Source: Balanoglossus misakiensis
Taxonomy: Eukaryota; Hemichordata
Direction of reading: 5' to 3'
Length of the DNA: 64,000 bases
Assembly (NCBI GenBank): GCA_040954595.2
Contig: CM082578.2
Span: 13,330,001 to 13,394,000, forward strand
The notes under the pieces were generated by a model. It was not told the origin of the DNA. It saw nothing but the letters and a program-made list of their open reading frames with translations, and ran no database searches. Shown here piece by piece: positions 23,112-36,662 of the stretch. The position numbers and the translations under genes were made by a program. Position 1 is the stretch's first letter. Every line of letters starts with the position of its first letter.

Positions 23112-26100
23112 CGAATGCCTCCTCATATTATTTTATGAATCAAAGAAATAAGAGTTGTTAATGTTTCTAGAGGAATGTTTTCTGCTGTGTTACAGGTAAC
23201 GCTTTACAGCAATATTGATTCTGAATCCAGAAAGCTTGGCGGCAGTTCCGCTTTTTGCACCTGTGTCCTTTGATCCCAGTTCCATTTACGTTGCTGAAAA
23301 CAGTATTGCCCCAAAACGATATTCAGCACCTTGGAGCGGCGACAGATTGATGTATCTAATGGCACATCATGTTTCGCCGCGTTGAAATCATGATCCAGAC
23401 TTCGCAAGACGTGAAAGCTTTGCAGTATCAACCATGGTCTGCCAGATGCAGGGCAGGCTGTTATCAGATCGAGTTACCTGCCAATGTTAAAGCTGTGCTT
23501 ATCTCTGAATCGAATCTAGCCGGTGTACTTCCTGCTGAGATATCATCTGTTATCGCCTGTGGTCAAACTGCACGTTTATGTAAAAGCGTTGCCACATGAG
23601 TGCAGTCTTATTTTTCTGTAGTAAATACGGATTGAACTAAATTTAGTAGACAAGTATTGATTCGAAATGGCCTGACCTTACCAGGCCTTTGTATGCGTTG
23701 CTTGCATATTAATGGAGTTATCAATATCAATTTCTTTTCTGATTATTGTAGTCTATGCTGAGCAGGCAAGACTCCATGTATGCATACATAGAGAATCACT
23801 GTGCCAGTTTGGGCGAAACTTACTGCGGATATCAATCTCACGAGAGGTTAGGATTGGTAATATGCGCGTCACGCGCACCATCATATATGCAACAAGGAGA
23901 ATGAATCATTTACTGATGATTTGCATATTTAATGAACTTTAGAATTAGTATATATTTCTGAAACTACAATACCAAATTGGATGAAACATGCTATAGGTAT
24001 CGCAAAAGACATCTGAATATAATGTGGAATACTTACTGGTGTCATCATAATTAACTACAATCTGCAATTAGCTTTAGAACTCAAACATGACAAACCTATT
24101 TCCAAAATACATGTAACCCTCATATCTGATATTCAAATTGACTGAAACTAAACTGGTTTGGCGCCCCCAGTGTCATTTAGCGCATTTAAAAGTTTGCAGT
24201 ACAGAAAGCAAGTTGTCAACGGGTTCGCTGCATGTATACTTCATTGTCAGTCTCTGAACACTGTAATGTCATAGAGATTGAGAGACAATTCCCCCGACAC
24301 GATTCTAACGGTACGAGGAGTGTAACGAGATATCCCATATTTTTATATGTGTTTGTTTCATCGTCAGTCTTCCCTCCACATTTCATTTAATGTTGCCGTG
24401 GAAAGACTCCATCGCTCGTGAATCATCGAATGCCTATCTCCGGAGAGTTATAACGTCTACCATTGCATTAGGTATATGGTTCGAGTCATCTAAAAACGGG
24501 AATGTTTTTTAGATTACAATTCCTCAAGCGAATAAAACATCCCATGCCCCCCCCCCCCCTCCCAGCCACTGTTCTCCTTGGGTTCCCAAGAAAACAGGTC
24601 GGATAACTAATTAAATTTGCATAATTGGTCCACCTGTCATTTTATATCCACGGGGTCCGGATGAGTGCAACTTTTGTGATCATTGCCTGAGCATGTTTTC
24701 AATGTTGTCGCTTAAGCAATTTTAGAATAGTATGTTTGACGCGACGCAACAGCCACTATTAGGTTGATAGTGTATGGACATTACATCGGCCGTTTCATAC
24801 ATATTGTGAAACATATTACTTTCCTGTACTGTCTCCGAATGTATTAAATTACAATAAAATATTTAGTAACTTAATACAAACCTTACAGGAATAATTATAT
24901 AGGAGATATGATATGAATCTTCAAAGCTTAAGCTATCAACTTATAATATTCACAACATATCCTCTTTATATTTCACATGAGCTATCAATCCTTCAAAAAT
25001 GTTTAAAGAGAGCTTTTACTGAATTATGAGGATTTCTTTCCTCTCTGGGTATAGCGTTTTAATCTGTCTCTAATTCTTCATGACAAGTGCCATTGGATAT
25101 TTTATAAATTCATGGCGTTCTTGTAAATATTTGAAGAATGGAACACGAGAAACACGTTAAGGTAGTACGCACCCCGGGGACATATTATCTTCCAAACTTT
25201 CTAATTTTTCCGCTATCTTTCTTACCTAAAAATAAATTTGTTACTTTTTCTCAATAGAATTAACACAGATATTGTGATTGGCGGCCATTTTGAATTTCAA
25301 ATTTGGAACTATTTTGCACAGTAACATTTTCCATGTTTCATGAAAAACCCAAACTCATCAGGTGCAACTGAACTAACCCATATGTTACACATGACTTGTG
25401 ATAATTAGTGATTTATGAATCCCCAGGGTGGCTTGACTCTCTGCTGCACTTCGTGTCTGCGAACTCCAGTGCAGAAAATCTCTCGGGCATTATTTAGATA
25501 AGGAGCACGCCGAGCCAGACTTGGAATATAACAGTTTAGCTATATTCAGAGACAGGCCCAGTCGCCCATGCGCACTTAGTTGCATTCGAAATCCGCAGAG
25601 ACACTTCAATGTTTGATTAACTTGCTTCCACCAAAATGATGTCCATGCGTCAAGTGGAAAATCCAAGTCCCATTTTTTTAGACGAAGCAATTAATTGTTA
25701 TTAGTCTGAAATCTTAATCTTCTGTAAGCATGGAATGAAGATTCTATATGAACTGTCACGTTCATCGTGATGCAATTATGCAGTCACTTGTGAATATGCT
25801 GGGGAATATTGTGGATGTAAAAGGAGCTATAGTTTTGTTGAAATAGGACAGAGACCATCTCTTCAGTGAACCGATTATTAAATTACACGTCAATCATAAT
25901 ATATTGCATTTTCCCAAGTGGCCAGTCTTCTGTCCACGACATGAATGCACTGCCACTTCACGTTAGTTTAATCCAGTTCAGCCCCCTCAAGAAATCTCAA
26001 TGTGTAAGAATGTTTTTTTGAAGAATAATACATAATCTTAATGACAGTCGTCTCTCGAACGTTGTACGTAGAGAAAATGAAAATGACTACGCCGTCTTAT

Positions 26101-26226
26101 TTTTTAATTTATGTCTTTCCAGTCTGTTGGTCACCCGCCACCGGGCTTTGGTATCCAACACCAAATTATATAAAGACACGTGGTGCAATATTCTTGTTGA
26201 GGTTTACATGACTGCAGACTTGGGGC

Positions 26227-26302
26227 CTGGACTTGAGTGGACGAATGGCTAGAATTTTCAGTAACTGGACTTGAGTGGACGAATGGCTAGAATTTTCAGT
26301 AA
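26227..26302. repeat. 38-bp tandem duplication, two copies
   Basis: The unit beginning CTGGACTTGAGTGGACGAAT occurs twice head to tail with no mismatch seen, at 26227 and 26265. It lies in noncoding sequence and looks like recent replication slippage or unequal exchange. Confidence 0.85.
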
Positions 26303-28052
26303 TACATGGAACATTTTAAATGTGAATTCACCCACGGTAACCAGTAAGTAATGTTGATACGCATGATGAAGAGAGGCACCTCTGTCCAAAATTGAGATCA
26401 CATCATTACTTCTTGACTACTTCTCTACTGGAGAGAGCCAGGAAGGGTGACAACGAGCATAGATTGAGTCATGAAATGCTTATGTGTGACAGTAATAAAG
26501 TGTAAATTATGAATACTAAGGTGCAACAGTCAATTATTCACACAAATACTTTATTCTGACCATATTACAGTGACAACTCCATACATGTAACTACACCCCA
26601 TTGAGAAATGACATTTAGAATACTAATGAAAACGAGGCCGGTTGATTACTATACTGTGACGTAAATAATGACTAAACTTATGTCATAATGTTCAAAGGTT
26701 GTCTTTAAAAAGTCTATGATAGAGACTGAGACATTTCAGGGTCTGATAACCCTGTTCACAAGTAATGAAGTTATGATTGTCAAATATTTACATTGCTCTT
26801 GTTTTGCCAGGAACATCACTGCATTTTGCAGATTTCTGTTAATCGCTTCCAATTTGAAGTGAAACTCATTGATATACATTGTAATGTGATAATAGTTGAT
26901 ACGGAAAGTGATTATAAGTGGTAAAAATTTCTATATTACATACTATCGTTATTTATGTATACCCGAATTATAACACAGGCTATTAAACATTCCAATCGTA
27001 CAGTTAGTGAAACATTATCGAAACTTTATGGTTAATTGCGGTGAAATCGTTGTATTGTGCACTTTTCCAAAAAACTGATTATATACAAAGGCGTCATTTT
27101 CAGTGTAGTAATTGATTCTATTTTTGGCAATCGTGGTGTACCAAAACTCACAGCTATTTGGGAATGAAAAAGTTGGCACAACAATAACACGGAAATAATA
27201 AACGTCAATTACATTGCAGAAAAGGATAAATATGTTCCTATCACAAAGTTTTACAATTCTGTTTGACTATCAAGACCCTTCTATATATCAATATTAAGGC
27301 GGAAGGTTTGCACTATTGTATATCAGTTCTCTGACACCTTTAAAGACACAGTCGCGAAAAAGGTTCACAATAAAGAATTGAAAGTTTAGACCCAAGTATT
27401 AGAAAACCTCAGTAACAAAACACATTCACATACATGTAGTTACATGAAATCACTGCTGATATGAGATTTTTTTTTGAAAATATTATATGTATATTTCTAA
27501 TGTGTTCCTGCAACACAAAGGCTAAAGGTGCAGTATTGAATACATGTAATCAATCTACATGGCCCTTCATTCGCTATCAATCAACCAAATTCAAAAATCC
27601 AGAAACATAAATTACCCTTGGAAAGTATGTTCTGTCTGACTATATGGTAGTCTGCTGCTAGTTTCCTCTACTTCTTCATTTAGCAGCCAATTTCTTCATC
27701 ACATGTTAATTGTTCCATTATGTTGACGTTCACCATAAACACAGACACTTGACATTTCAAATTGCACTGGAGTTATGCTGTTTTTGGTTTGATTCTATAC
27801 CTTGTTCGATTGAGTGCAGGATCCGTTGAATTAAAGTTCAATCCAATCAAGCACACATATTACAGAGATTGGATTCACCTGCAAAATAAACCAGAGTTGA
27901 GCCATTACATGGAGCAATTTACATTGACAACCTTTTGAAACTGATAACAGGGTTAGATTTTATTTTTGCAAAGAAAAAGTAGTGATGGTAAAAAAATCAC
28001 CAGAGGCAAAACTCCTCAATATTATGCAGTTCAGTTTTTTACCCTGTTTCAA

Positions 28053-28058
28053 TTTATT
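28053..28058 (-). terminator. Candidate polyA signal of the small membrane-protein gene
   Basis: TTTATT on the plus strand reads AATAAA on the gene strand about 320 nt past the proposed stop at 28378. Assignment is by position. Confidence 0.25.
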
Positions 28059-28377
28059 TCTTGGATCTGTTGATTAGAAGTGTATCACTTGCGTACAATA
28101 CCTTCAAAAATCAATTTCTGAAGTTAACTGAAGAAAATATAATTTCATTTCCCAATGTGTTATTCCTTCAATGACATGAAGTAAAAAGCCTTGATCAAGC
28201 GCTCCGGAAAGTTATGAGATACCATCCATATGTGTATCATGGTTTTAGGGGAAACTGAAAAGATATTTAGACTTTGTACACTTTCTCATCTAGACAGTGC
28301 AAAAGCTACGGCCATGATTTTTCCTTAACAAGGTAATCTGAAACCCTGTTTAGTATAAATCTCTCATGCTAGGCACA

Positions 28378-31300
28378 TCACTCAAACACAACGTAGTCTG
28401 GAAAGACAAATGACTTAGGCCTAATGACCATCGTCTTAAAATCGTCGGTTGTCCTTCTTTTAAACTGACTAATCCTTTCTCTCGCAGAGCGGCTGTGATA
28501 AATGGTCTTAAAGTTCAAATATCCAAATTTGTACCAAGACGCAACATATACTATCACTGTTTTTGAGTTCTGTAAGTAGAATTGCTGAATCTCGCACAAG
28601 ACTTTAAATCTGAATATACAAGAAAGTGTCTATATTGTGTACTCAATTATTCCCCCATTCCTTGCATCATTGCATGTGATGTACTATCTTTATAGGTCAA
28701 CCGTTTTGAATGGTGACTAGTTCTTGTAGACAAAACTTACAATACTTTAAAAGATGTGCCGGTGATCATCCCTGAGTCGGAATCCTTGTCACCCTGCGGT
28801 ATCTCCTGCAATTGTTCGAGACTCGATTCCATAGATGAGCTATATGGGGCCGAGCGTTGGGAAGGCGGGTACTTTTTCCAGGCTACTATGCAACCAGTTA
28901 GGTAGACAGCTACTACCAGTACGCCAATCACAGTCACAACCGCAATGCCTGCAGTCCTATAAGACAAAACATCAACTGAATTACATAGGTATTACTATCA
29001 TTATAATATCATTGTAATAAACAGTCGACCATCAAACCCAAATGAAACACAGCATTAACTAATGAATTAGTTAATAAATGGTTCCATCCATCCATCTATC
29101 TGGATGAGAGGTCTCAGAGAAGACATTTGTTGACGGACAACGAGCAGACAGAAGACGGATGACATTGACAATCAACCTCTCGACCTCGCACACAGATGTT
29201 GGCCTTGCTTTGTTGACAGAGGAGCAAGGAATGACGTCATTTCTTCATTCGGTCTTTCTCAGTCTTGGTGCATGACACGTGTTAAGCATGTGTAGCACAG
29301 CTGGTGTAAAAGCAGTGTTTCAAAAAAAATTCCTGCATTATACAATACTCTTGGAATGATGCTCCCTAATTTTAGTCGACTCTTTTTGTTAAAGATCACG
29401 TTCCTGACAATTCTGCTGTAAACGTGATGAATGGACCTGTACTGAGTTTAAAGTTCCTGTGTGTGTGGATTATTTTTTGTATATATCACGGAAACAGGAC
29501 AAGTGCACTGTGGATATATCTATATCGTTCACAAGACTTCTCCACTAGCAACTCAGACTGCAGATCGTGTACTGACTTCAGATTGGCATACATCACCATC
29601 AAATGGATGTGAGTTATGTGCGAGTGAGACTTATCTCAAAGTTCTTTCCGTCAGCATTAATGATATGTCTTTGATCAATATCTTTTTCCACTGATTTGTA
29701 TGAATCCCGCACACAGCAAATCAATCACAGTGCAATTTTTTATGAACGACTCTGCAGTTATCAAATTATGTATTCAAGATTGCTCTAGAATGCAATTTGG
29801 AATCCACTGAAATCGCGAATTAAACTTAATAGAAAATGGAGGAATTCCTTTGACTACGCCACCAAAGAAGAATGGCTCCACGACTTGATTGTTACTGATT
29901 TTACCTTTGCATGACTAAGTTAGCCTTTCCGTGATACAAGACTACATTGGCCAAGAACAATTGTGCAAAAATGTGTCAAAAATGGGCATTTACAAATAGA
30001 TGATCACTCATACTATTAAAATTGAAAGGGGCATTTAAGTTGTACATCTTTGGGAGCAGTATGTTGAGCTCAATGCCATCTGTGGCATATCAACCAATGT
30101 TAAACAATGACCTTCATTTAAAAGATTGGTGATGGGATAATCATGCGACCTTCAATGATGACAATTCTCATATTAATACAGATTGAGCGCAAGGAAGTCT
30201 GGTGAGAGATTCGTATGTGGAAATTGACATGTCTGCTTCATTTCCTTCCAAAGATAATTTTCAGGCAATGCACTTTAACACGCATTAAAGTAGTTGCAAA
30301 AGTGACAGACGTTGTACCTCAAAGAAACTATTATACTAACAAAATTATTAGACAGTTGCGTGCATTGGTTGCCAGCAGATTTAAAGCTGGCGAAAACAGA
30401 GAAGCACACATGCTTTAAATTTCTGCTAATACCGGTACACTTTGTTTACTTCTATTGGTCGAAAGATGATATCGATGAATTGTTGAAGTAAATCTGGAAG
30501 GCCATATACGGAAACACGTGGGCAACTGACGTACAATCCCTGCTAAACGTTAATCCGTGTCATGTCCTGGAAACGGGGATTATGTCATTCAAAAGGATAT
30601 TATTCCATGGTAACTGATGGTTTCTAAAAAAAATGTTCGTCAAATACTATTGTATTTCATTTTCTTTCAAGAATCTGAAAATAGAACATTCGCCAAATGT
30701 GATCAAATTGAGACAAGACTCATATATCTAAAAATCTGTCTGACCTTTTAAATGGAGGCCAACAGTAAACCTAAAATAATCCTCATAAGAAAATGAGACA
30801 CAATTTGCTGGAAAGGAGAGTTTTACATACACAGCTGATCCCAATTAACACCAATCTAAACTAATTCATTACCTTGTAACAAAAACTACCAAAAAGTTGA
30901 TCTTAATTTAAATTTAGACTAGCTCTCTGTCACATAAGTAAACATTGCAAGTTTAATCATGATAAAAGGGATTAGTTTATGCAATTGTTTTTTGTTGGGA
31001 GCTACTCATGTTTGCGTGCCCATGTGTGTGTTCGTGTCATCAACCAAATTTGGTGGACATGTTATGTGTTGGAATGGTAAACTCTGTAGCCGCTTTGTCC
31101 TAATTGACCTCAAGTAGGTCCGACCAAATGCCAAGGCCATATCTGTTCTGGGTGTTGAGATATGGGAAAGAAGGTCAAGGGTCACACAAATGTCACCCAG
31201 AATATTGACAAAACAGTTTGTTCCATGCTGGTCCATGTTCAACGAAAACACACTTCTAGTCATGTGGGCAATTAATGATAGGTGGCAGAGAGAGAGGGGG

Positions 31301-34300
31301 AGTAGGACAGAGATAGACAGACATACAGACTGAGAACTTAGAAAAGCAGGATTTATGACAATAAATCAAGTTTAAAATAAATAAAAATGCACTATTTAAT
31401 GTCATTCTGTACTAAAATGTTAGAGAAAACCTTATGATATTATGTCTCTGCCAAACTTCAAATTTATCAAAAAACTTTCATTCATTTCAAACTTCATATT
31501 ACCATTCAGTTTAATATTGTATGTCGTTGACTTGTGTGTGATATCAATGACAAGTATCAATGTAGCTGTGTTGTCTTAAACAAACTAACCAGTGTCCATT
31601 TATTTATTCATTTATTTCTTTATTTATTTAAAGCAACCGCTTTACTCAAATGAGTTATATTCTTCGGGGCTCACATAACGTCTTCATATTAAAGAAGAGA
31701 TGAACGTATTGTTGAAATGATGAAGAATTTAATAGTGTAAATCAATTACGAGGAAATAACCTGTAAGTTCAGGGAATGACATTTCCTGTCGTTATTCTGT
31801 GATTTTAATGACATCGTGGGCTGAGGAGAAGTCATCATATACGAATGCGGGTTTCACATGTCAGTGGGGCATTCTGAACCCAGGTCAATTATTGAACCAC
31901 TGGTAAAGAACACATGCCGCCTAAGACATTAGTGAAGTAACGTTCTGCCTGAAGCAAACAAATGAATTCAAAGTTATGACTTTTCAACAGTCTCTGCAGC
32001 ACACCGCTTGCCTCCTTTTAAAATCTTACTTAGCAGGTTTCCATTACAGTTCGTGTTTCATCGTCAAGGAGAGATCACAGTGCGCAAACGGTGAACTATC
32101 ATGCTTCGAAACAAATAACTCATGTTACTGGAGCAATTTTACTTTGTTGGCGATCAATCAGATTTATGTGCTGGCATTATTTGAATTTTTCAGGTGCAAA
32201 TGTGTCCTTGTCAACATCAATGATTTTGCGGTTATAATTAATTGATAGAGTCGTGACGAGTGTACAGAAAAACCACTCCACAACTAATGAGTAAGCCACA
32301 ACATGAAACACAATACCTGTACCGAACTAATGAGTGTAAAACATGTACATATAAAATGCAATTTATATATATTGATTTTCACTTGGAAAATGTGTTTCAC
32401 AAGCGGAAGTTAACTTGACTTGAACATAGTACAAGAACTGAAACCACGGCAATGGTAGTCATTCAATTAATGAACACTGCAAGTGCAGCAAAACCCCATG
32501 AAACAGTACAATCAAAATAACGATATGAAGTACACGGTTTTAGAACTATAAAATCGCGAATAAATGTTGAAATTTTAGCTCTAACATGTTTAATGGTGGG
32601 TTCGAGTATTGAAACGAGGTTAATTGAGCAGGAAACTCATTGAAATACAAATTTCGCCATATGATCGCACTAGGTTCCTTATTAAGCTTGATTTAGAGTA
32701 GTGATTTACTGTAGTCTTGGCGACGCAGTCTGGGTATTGATATATGGCCGAGGTAATTCTGTTTCGCCAAGACACGGCCAAACGACACAAAGGAAATACT
32801 CCTTCCTGTTTTTTTCTTTTTGCAGCTAATTGAGGTTGGTGCATGCACTTTAATCCGTGCTATTTGCATATTATCAGATGGCATAGATCAGATTGTGATA
32901 ACACCTTTGGTATTTCCGTCATGTGAAAGCTTGTCTTCCATGATGAAGACCTGCTCAGAGCAAGAGTCGTGACCGAAAAGCAAAACATCCATTAAATCCC
33001 GTATAAGACCTATCATAACAACATTGAAATTCCAGGGAAATGGTCTCCGCAAATTGCGTGTAAGTTTTCATTCAGAGTAATCAATTACAGTTACGGTACC
33101 GGTTGATAACAGTGTCAGTCACGTTCAAAGTTGACACAAACTTTAAAATGTTTTCTTGAAAAGTTTGTAAAATTAACTTACGTATTGTGAATCTCATCGT
33201 TTGCGCAGGAACCTGTAACGAGAAAGGGAAAAGTATAGTAGGAGAGAGAAGAGAGGAGGGCCGGGGGAGAGAGAGAGAGGCAGGTAGGCAGACACAGACA
33301 GACAGAAAGGGACAGAGAGAGAGAGAGAATACAGGGTTAATAAAAGAATTTTATGTTCATGCATTGGATGTTAGGGTACTTACAAATACTTTTGGAGTGA
33401 CGAGCTCAGTTTACGTCAATTTATGACAAATAATGCTCCTGCCACTGATGTTGTAATGATAACGTGAAAATGACACACGTGGCTATATCATAATCTAATT
33501 TACCTGTGGTGCAAAACGCGGATTAAATGTGTAATTTCCGGTGACAATCTCCTTCATACAACAATGCAGAGCATTGATTAACGATACAATTGCACAGTTG
33601 ACATTTATCTATCTCATTATCAGTATGTCGATCACAGTAGAAAGAGGTTCTCTTCGATCCGCATTTCGTGTGTCATAATTAGCCTCATAATTGTACGCCG
33701 TTATTATGTCTTGCCAGAATCAAAATCAGTCTCTTTGTTGTCTACGTGATTTTACCAGACTTCGCCAGTGAAACATATGTCTTCAGCCCGAAACTTGCTT
33801 CTTTCAACTTATGCGACGTAAAGACAGATTCAAAATAAACTGTTTTACTTGAGAGTCTATCTCTCATTTATACTTCAACAGGTCACGAACCCCTGATAAA
33901 GACTACCCATCTAGCCTTTGCTAACGTGTCAACTACTTTTTGCTACATGGAATAGGAGCAATGTTCATTACACACGCAGACTATACGTAATCATCACGAA
34001 AATCAAATAAGCGTGCGCAAGCGCTGTATGACACGAACACTATTCTTAGCAAATGACGTCGAAGGATGCAAAGATTTTTTTTTTCTATTCAAGCACAACA
34101 CAAAGGAATGTCATTTGACGATAACTAAACTATAATAGTTTGAAGTTTATCGCAATGTGCTATCTTCCACAAAGTGATGTACATCAAAAATAAATAAATT
34201 GCCCATGCACACAATCGGGTAGATGTGTGCCAATACTGCAATCAGTGATGAACATCCTGTATCTGATTTTGAATAAAAAACCACATTTCATATATATATA

Positions 34301-35807
34301 AAAGAACGGGGCTTTAATATACACATGGCGCGGTTTAACGTGTATTTGAATATTCAGAATGAAAGATTTTAACAAAGCAAATACCAGCTGCCCATCCTTC
34401 TGTCTACCAACCCACATTCCTGAATGTAGTAACCATAGTGACATGATAACATAGACAGATTTTTATCATCTTTTAAATTATCAGATTGCTTTCTGACTAG
34501 ACAGTCTATTCAAATCAAATTTAGGAGAACACAAAATAATATGTTTTCGACAGGACTTGTTATATAGGAATGATAAGGAGACAGAGATATAGCAAATTTA
34601 ACATGGAGAAGGTTGGCTTATAAGATTGATTATTATTTTTGGGGCTAGGTTTGGTTAAAAATAAAATTATACCACAAAACTATGTTCAAATCTGTCAACA
34701 CTTCAAGAAAGATTGGACGCCTTGAAAATAAAAGCCTTAACCATAATTAAGGACTCTCAGACAAATAGGAAAAATAAATCAAAAATAAATAAATAAATAT
34801 ATATATAAATAAATAAATGTATTTATCGTATTCTGCAAATTCATGTTAGCCAGAAAATAACAGAATCAGAGATTTAAAATTATTTTACACATCAGTACTC
34901 AATTACTCACTGATCTAGTTTAGCCACTACCCGGTTGGCATGGCTACGACACAGAATGTTCGCCTGCACGAACTAGTACTGAAAAGTACCAGTACATGCG
35001 CATTTGTCTAATACCGTACATCTGGAAATGCCACATTCATGACCCCTACCCTTGAGTGACGTTACATCCTGGTGTTTTGCCAGTATGACATCATATTTCT
35101 TTCGACGTTACATATAACATTCACCCTCTTATAACAGACAAATGTCTTTTTTGGGGGGTTCTTAGATGAGTTCGCACGGTTGAACTCAAAATGGTAAATT
35201 GATGCCAATAATATGCCAGGATGTAAAGATCACAGGGGTTGCATGAATCTGATGCAGAATCAGTTGATTTTAAACGAACGAGTGTATACCCCGGATGTAT
35301 ATACGAATTCTAGACTGAATTTGACTTCGTATAGAAATTTTCTAACAGGCTACAGCAATCGCTCCAAAGCTCTGTCGAAAACGAATCGACATATTTCCTT
35401 TCATTCATGAATTGCCTGAATTTTGCTAAGCTAGTTCATATAGCAAAAGTCTGATTTGTTACAAATATATAGAATTTCTTATATCATACTTCTAACAGTT
35501 GTCTATTAACTGCGTTTCAATTATTAAAATAGAAACATATTTCACAATATCTCTTGCTGCAAATTGATATGTAAATATAAAAGATATAAGCGACAAGTGA
35601 TTAGCCGCAAGTCATAACCGCCATTTTGAAATGTAAAAGGTGCATAGTTACCAATTATTTATGCATTCATTTCTGATTTGGCGACTATTCATATTGCCCG
35701 AAGATAGTACAATGAAGCGAAACAATACAGCATGTTACACTCTTACCTGTTTGGAAAAACAGAGCCAGAAACAGTAGGAACTGGATGATTGTATGCGGTA
35801 ACATCAT
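28378..35807 (-). CDS. Unrecognised small type I membrane protein, four exons
   Basis: Four exons join in phase to 179 residues: 35747-35807, 33182-33212, 28741-28956 and 28378-28609. Exon 1 starts ATG-ATG and encodes a hydrophobic signal peptide ending near FQTG, with donor GTAAGAG. Exon 2 is a 31-nt microexon behind a long, excellent polypyrimidine tract and before donor GTAAGTT. With the junction codons it gives GSCANDEIHNT, including one cysteine (C23) and the sequon NTT (30-32); SCA is a plausible signal-peptidase site. Exon 3 encodes a clean membrane span (about 35-57) followed by WKK and a Ser-rich, acidic tail. Exon 4 adds 76 mostly basic and aromatic residues. If exon 3 is not spliced at 28740, TAA ends the protein after 103 residues. 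No domain or ITAM is recognised. Additional exons with matching phase in the introns cannot be excluded. The gene is alone in a sparse region. No function is claimed. Confidence 0.6.
31598..31630. repeat. TTTA-type simple repeat
   Basis: Imperfect (ATTT)n run inside the third-exon-proximal intron of the small membrane-protein gene. It looks like an ordinary microsatellite. Confidence 0.75.
33225..33330 (-). promoter_or_regulatory. Long CT-rich tract ahead of the microexon
   Basis: On the gene strand this roughly 100-nt stretch is almost pure C and T and ends just before the acceptor of the 31-nt exon (33182-33212). Very short exons are known to need strong upstream pyrimidine signals, often bound by PTB or SR-related factors. 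The tract is therefore likely to decide inclusion of the microexon. On the plus strand it reads as a GA-rich simple repeat. Confidence 0.5.
34768..34820. repeat. AAAT/AT simple repeat
   Basis: Run of (AAAT)n interrupted by a short ATATAT block, inside intron 1 of the small membrane-protein gene. Confidence 0.8.
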
Positions 35808-36413
35808 TATAACTGGCGTGTATACGTATATTGCTTTGCACAGTCTAAAAACTCCCCACCCAGTGACAATATTATCAGTCAAGAGAGGTCATGAAACTGA
35901 TGATAATGATGGGCTGTAAGGATGGTAGTGCCGGTACGGAACACCTCGTCTCATTTCTAGGTTAATGTTTAATAATTGGTATTTGGCGTATCAGCTGGGG
36001 TACACAGTGCACTGTGTCGGGTTGAGGATGACCCGGCTACATAAAGTCATCGAGTAGGGGAGTAGACATCGCGTGCAACAAGAAAAAAATCATCGTACAG
36101 CTATAGCTAATCGCTTAAAATATTAATGATCCAAAGTTGTCATGTTGAAGCAAGTTACAAAGATTAATTCAAGACAGGGTATTGTGTACAAAAAAAGCCT
36201 GTAGGGTCTTGTCGATCCATCTTAGCTTTATCCAAACCATAGCTTCAAGGCCGACGATGAACTATGTCATATTCTTGTTCTGTTTTCGTGACTACACAAA
36301 CATTCACCATACTATTAACTTAGCCAACTCTGAAATAGTCAACGATCCCTATTATCTCGCCTATAAGGCTGTCAATTTAAATGGGACGGTGGTGTATGCA
36401 TGTCTATATGTTT

Positions 36414-36444
36414 TTCTGTCTGTCTGACTGTCTGTCTGTCTGTC
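36414..36444. repeat. (CTGT)n microsatellite
   Basis: About seven CTGT units with one interruption, in noncoding sequence. Confidence 0.85.
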
Positions 36445-36644
36445 AACAAACAAACAAGCTACTTACATATATCCCAACCCATATGGGGTAACGTCAATTG
36501 ATATTAGAAGCACAATTCATGTCTATAATTTTTTGTATACCACATTCAGGAAGAAACAAATTGTAAGCGTTTGCGCGATGCCAGCAACATCGCTAATAGA
36601 GGCTCTCAGTGCCCGGCAGAACTGCTGCAGGTTTCTTGAATGTC

Positions 36645-36662
36645 GTGACGCCATAGCGTCAC
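36645..36662. promoter_or_regulatory. Palindrome with TGACG half-sites
   Basis: GTGACGC and GCGTCAC are separated by CATA, and a further ATGACGCC follows at once. TGACG is the ATF/CREB half-site, so this is a cluster of three possible half-sites in a CpG-rich patch within AT-rich DNA. It could be part of an enhancer or promoter; this is inference from motif density only. Confidence 0.3.

Larger units (their letters stand above)
20900..28377. other. Gene-poor region between the SLC16 gene and the small membrane-protein gene
   Basis: About 7.5 kb without an exon I can support. Open frames of up to about 76 codons near 23.2-23.6 kb occur on both strands and fit no family. The stretch contains the MITE-like insertion at 23013-23099, a 13-C run at 24547-24559, a 38-bp tandem repeat at 26227-26302 and a short 14-bp tandem near 22345. 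The right end should include 3'UTR of the gene at 28378. Confidence 0.55.

Noticed and set aside
31006-31263. 85-codon minus-strand frame in the intron of the small membrane-protein gene
   Set aside because: Its sequence looks like a dispersed-repeat fragment (GGTCAAGGGTCA-type text), it has no good splice sites, and it would not fit the required phase.
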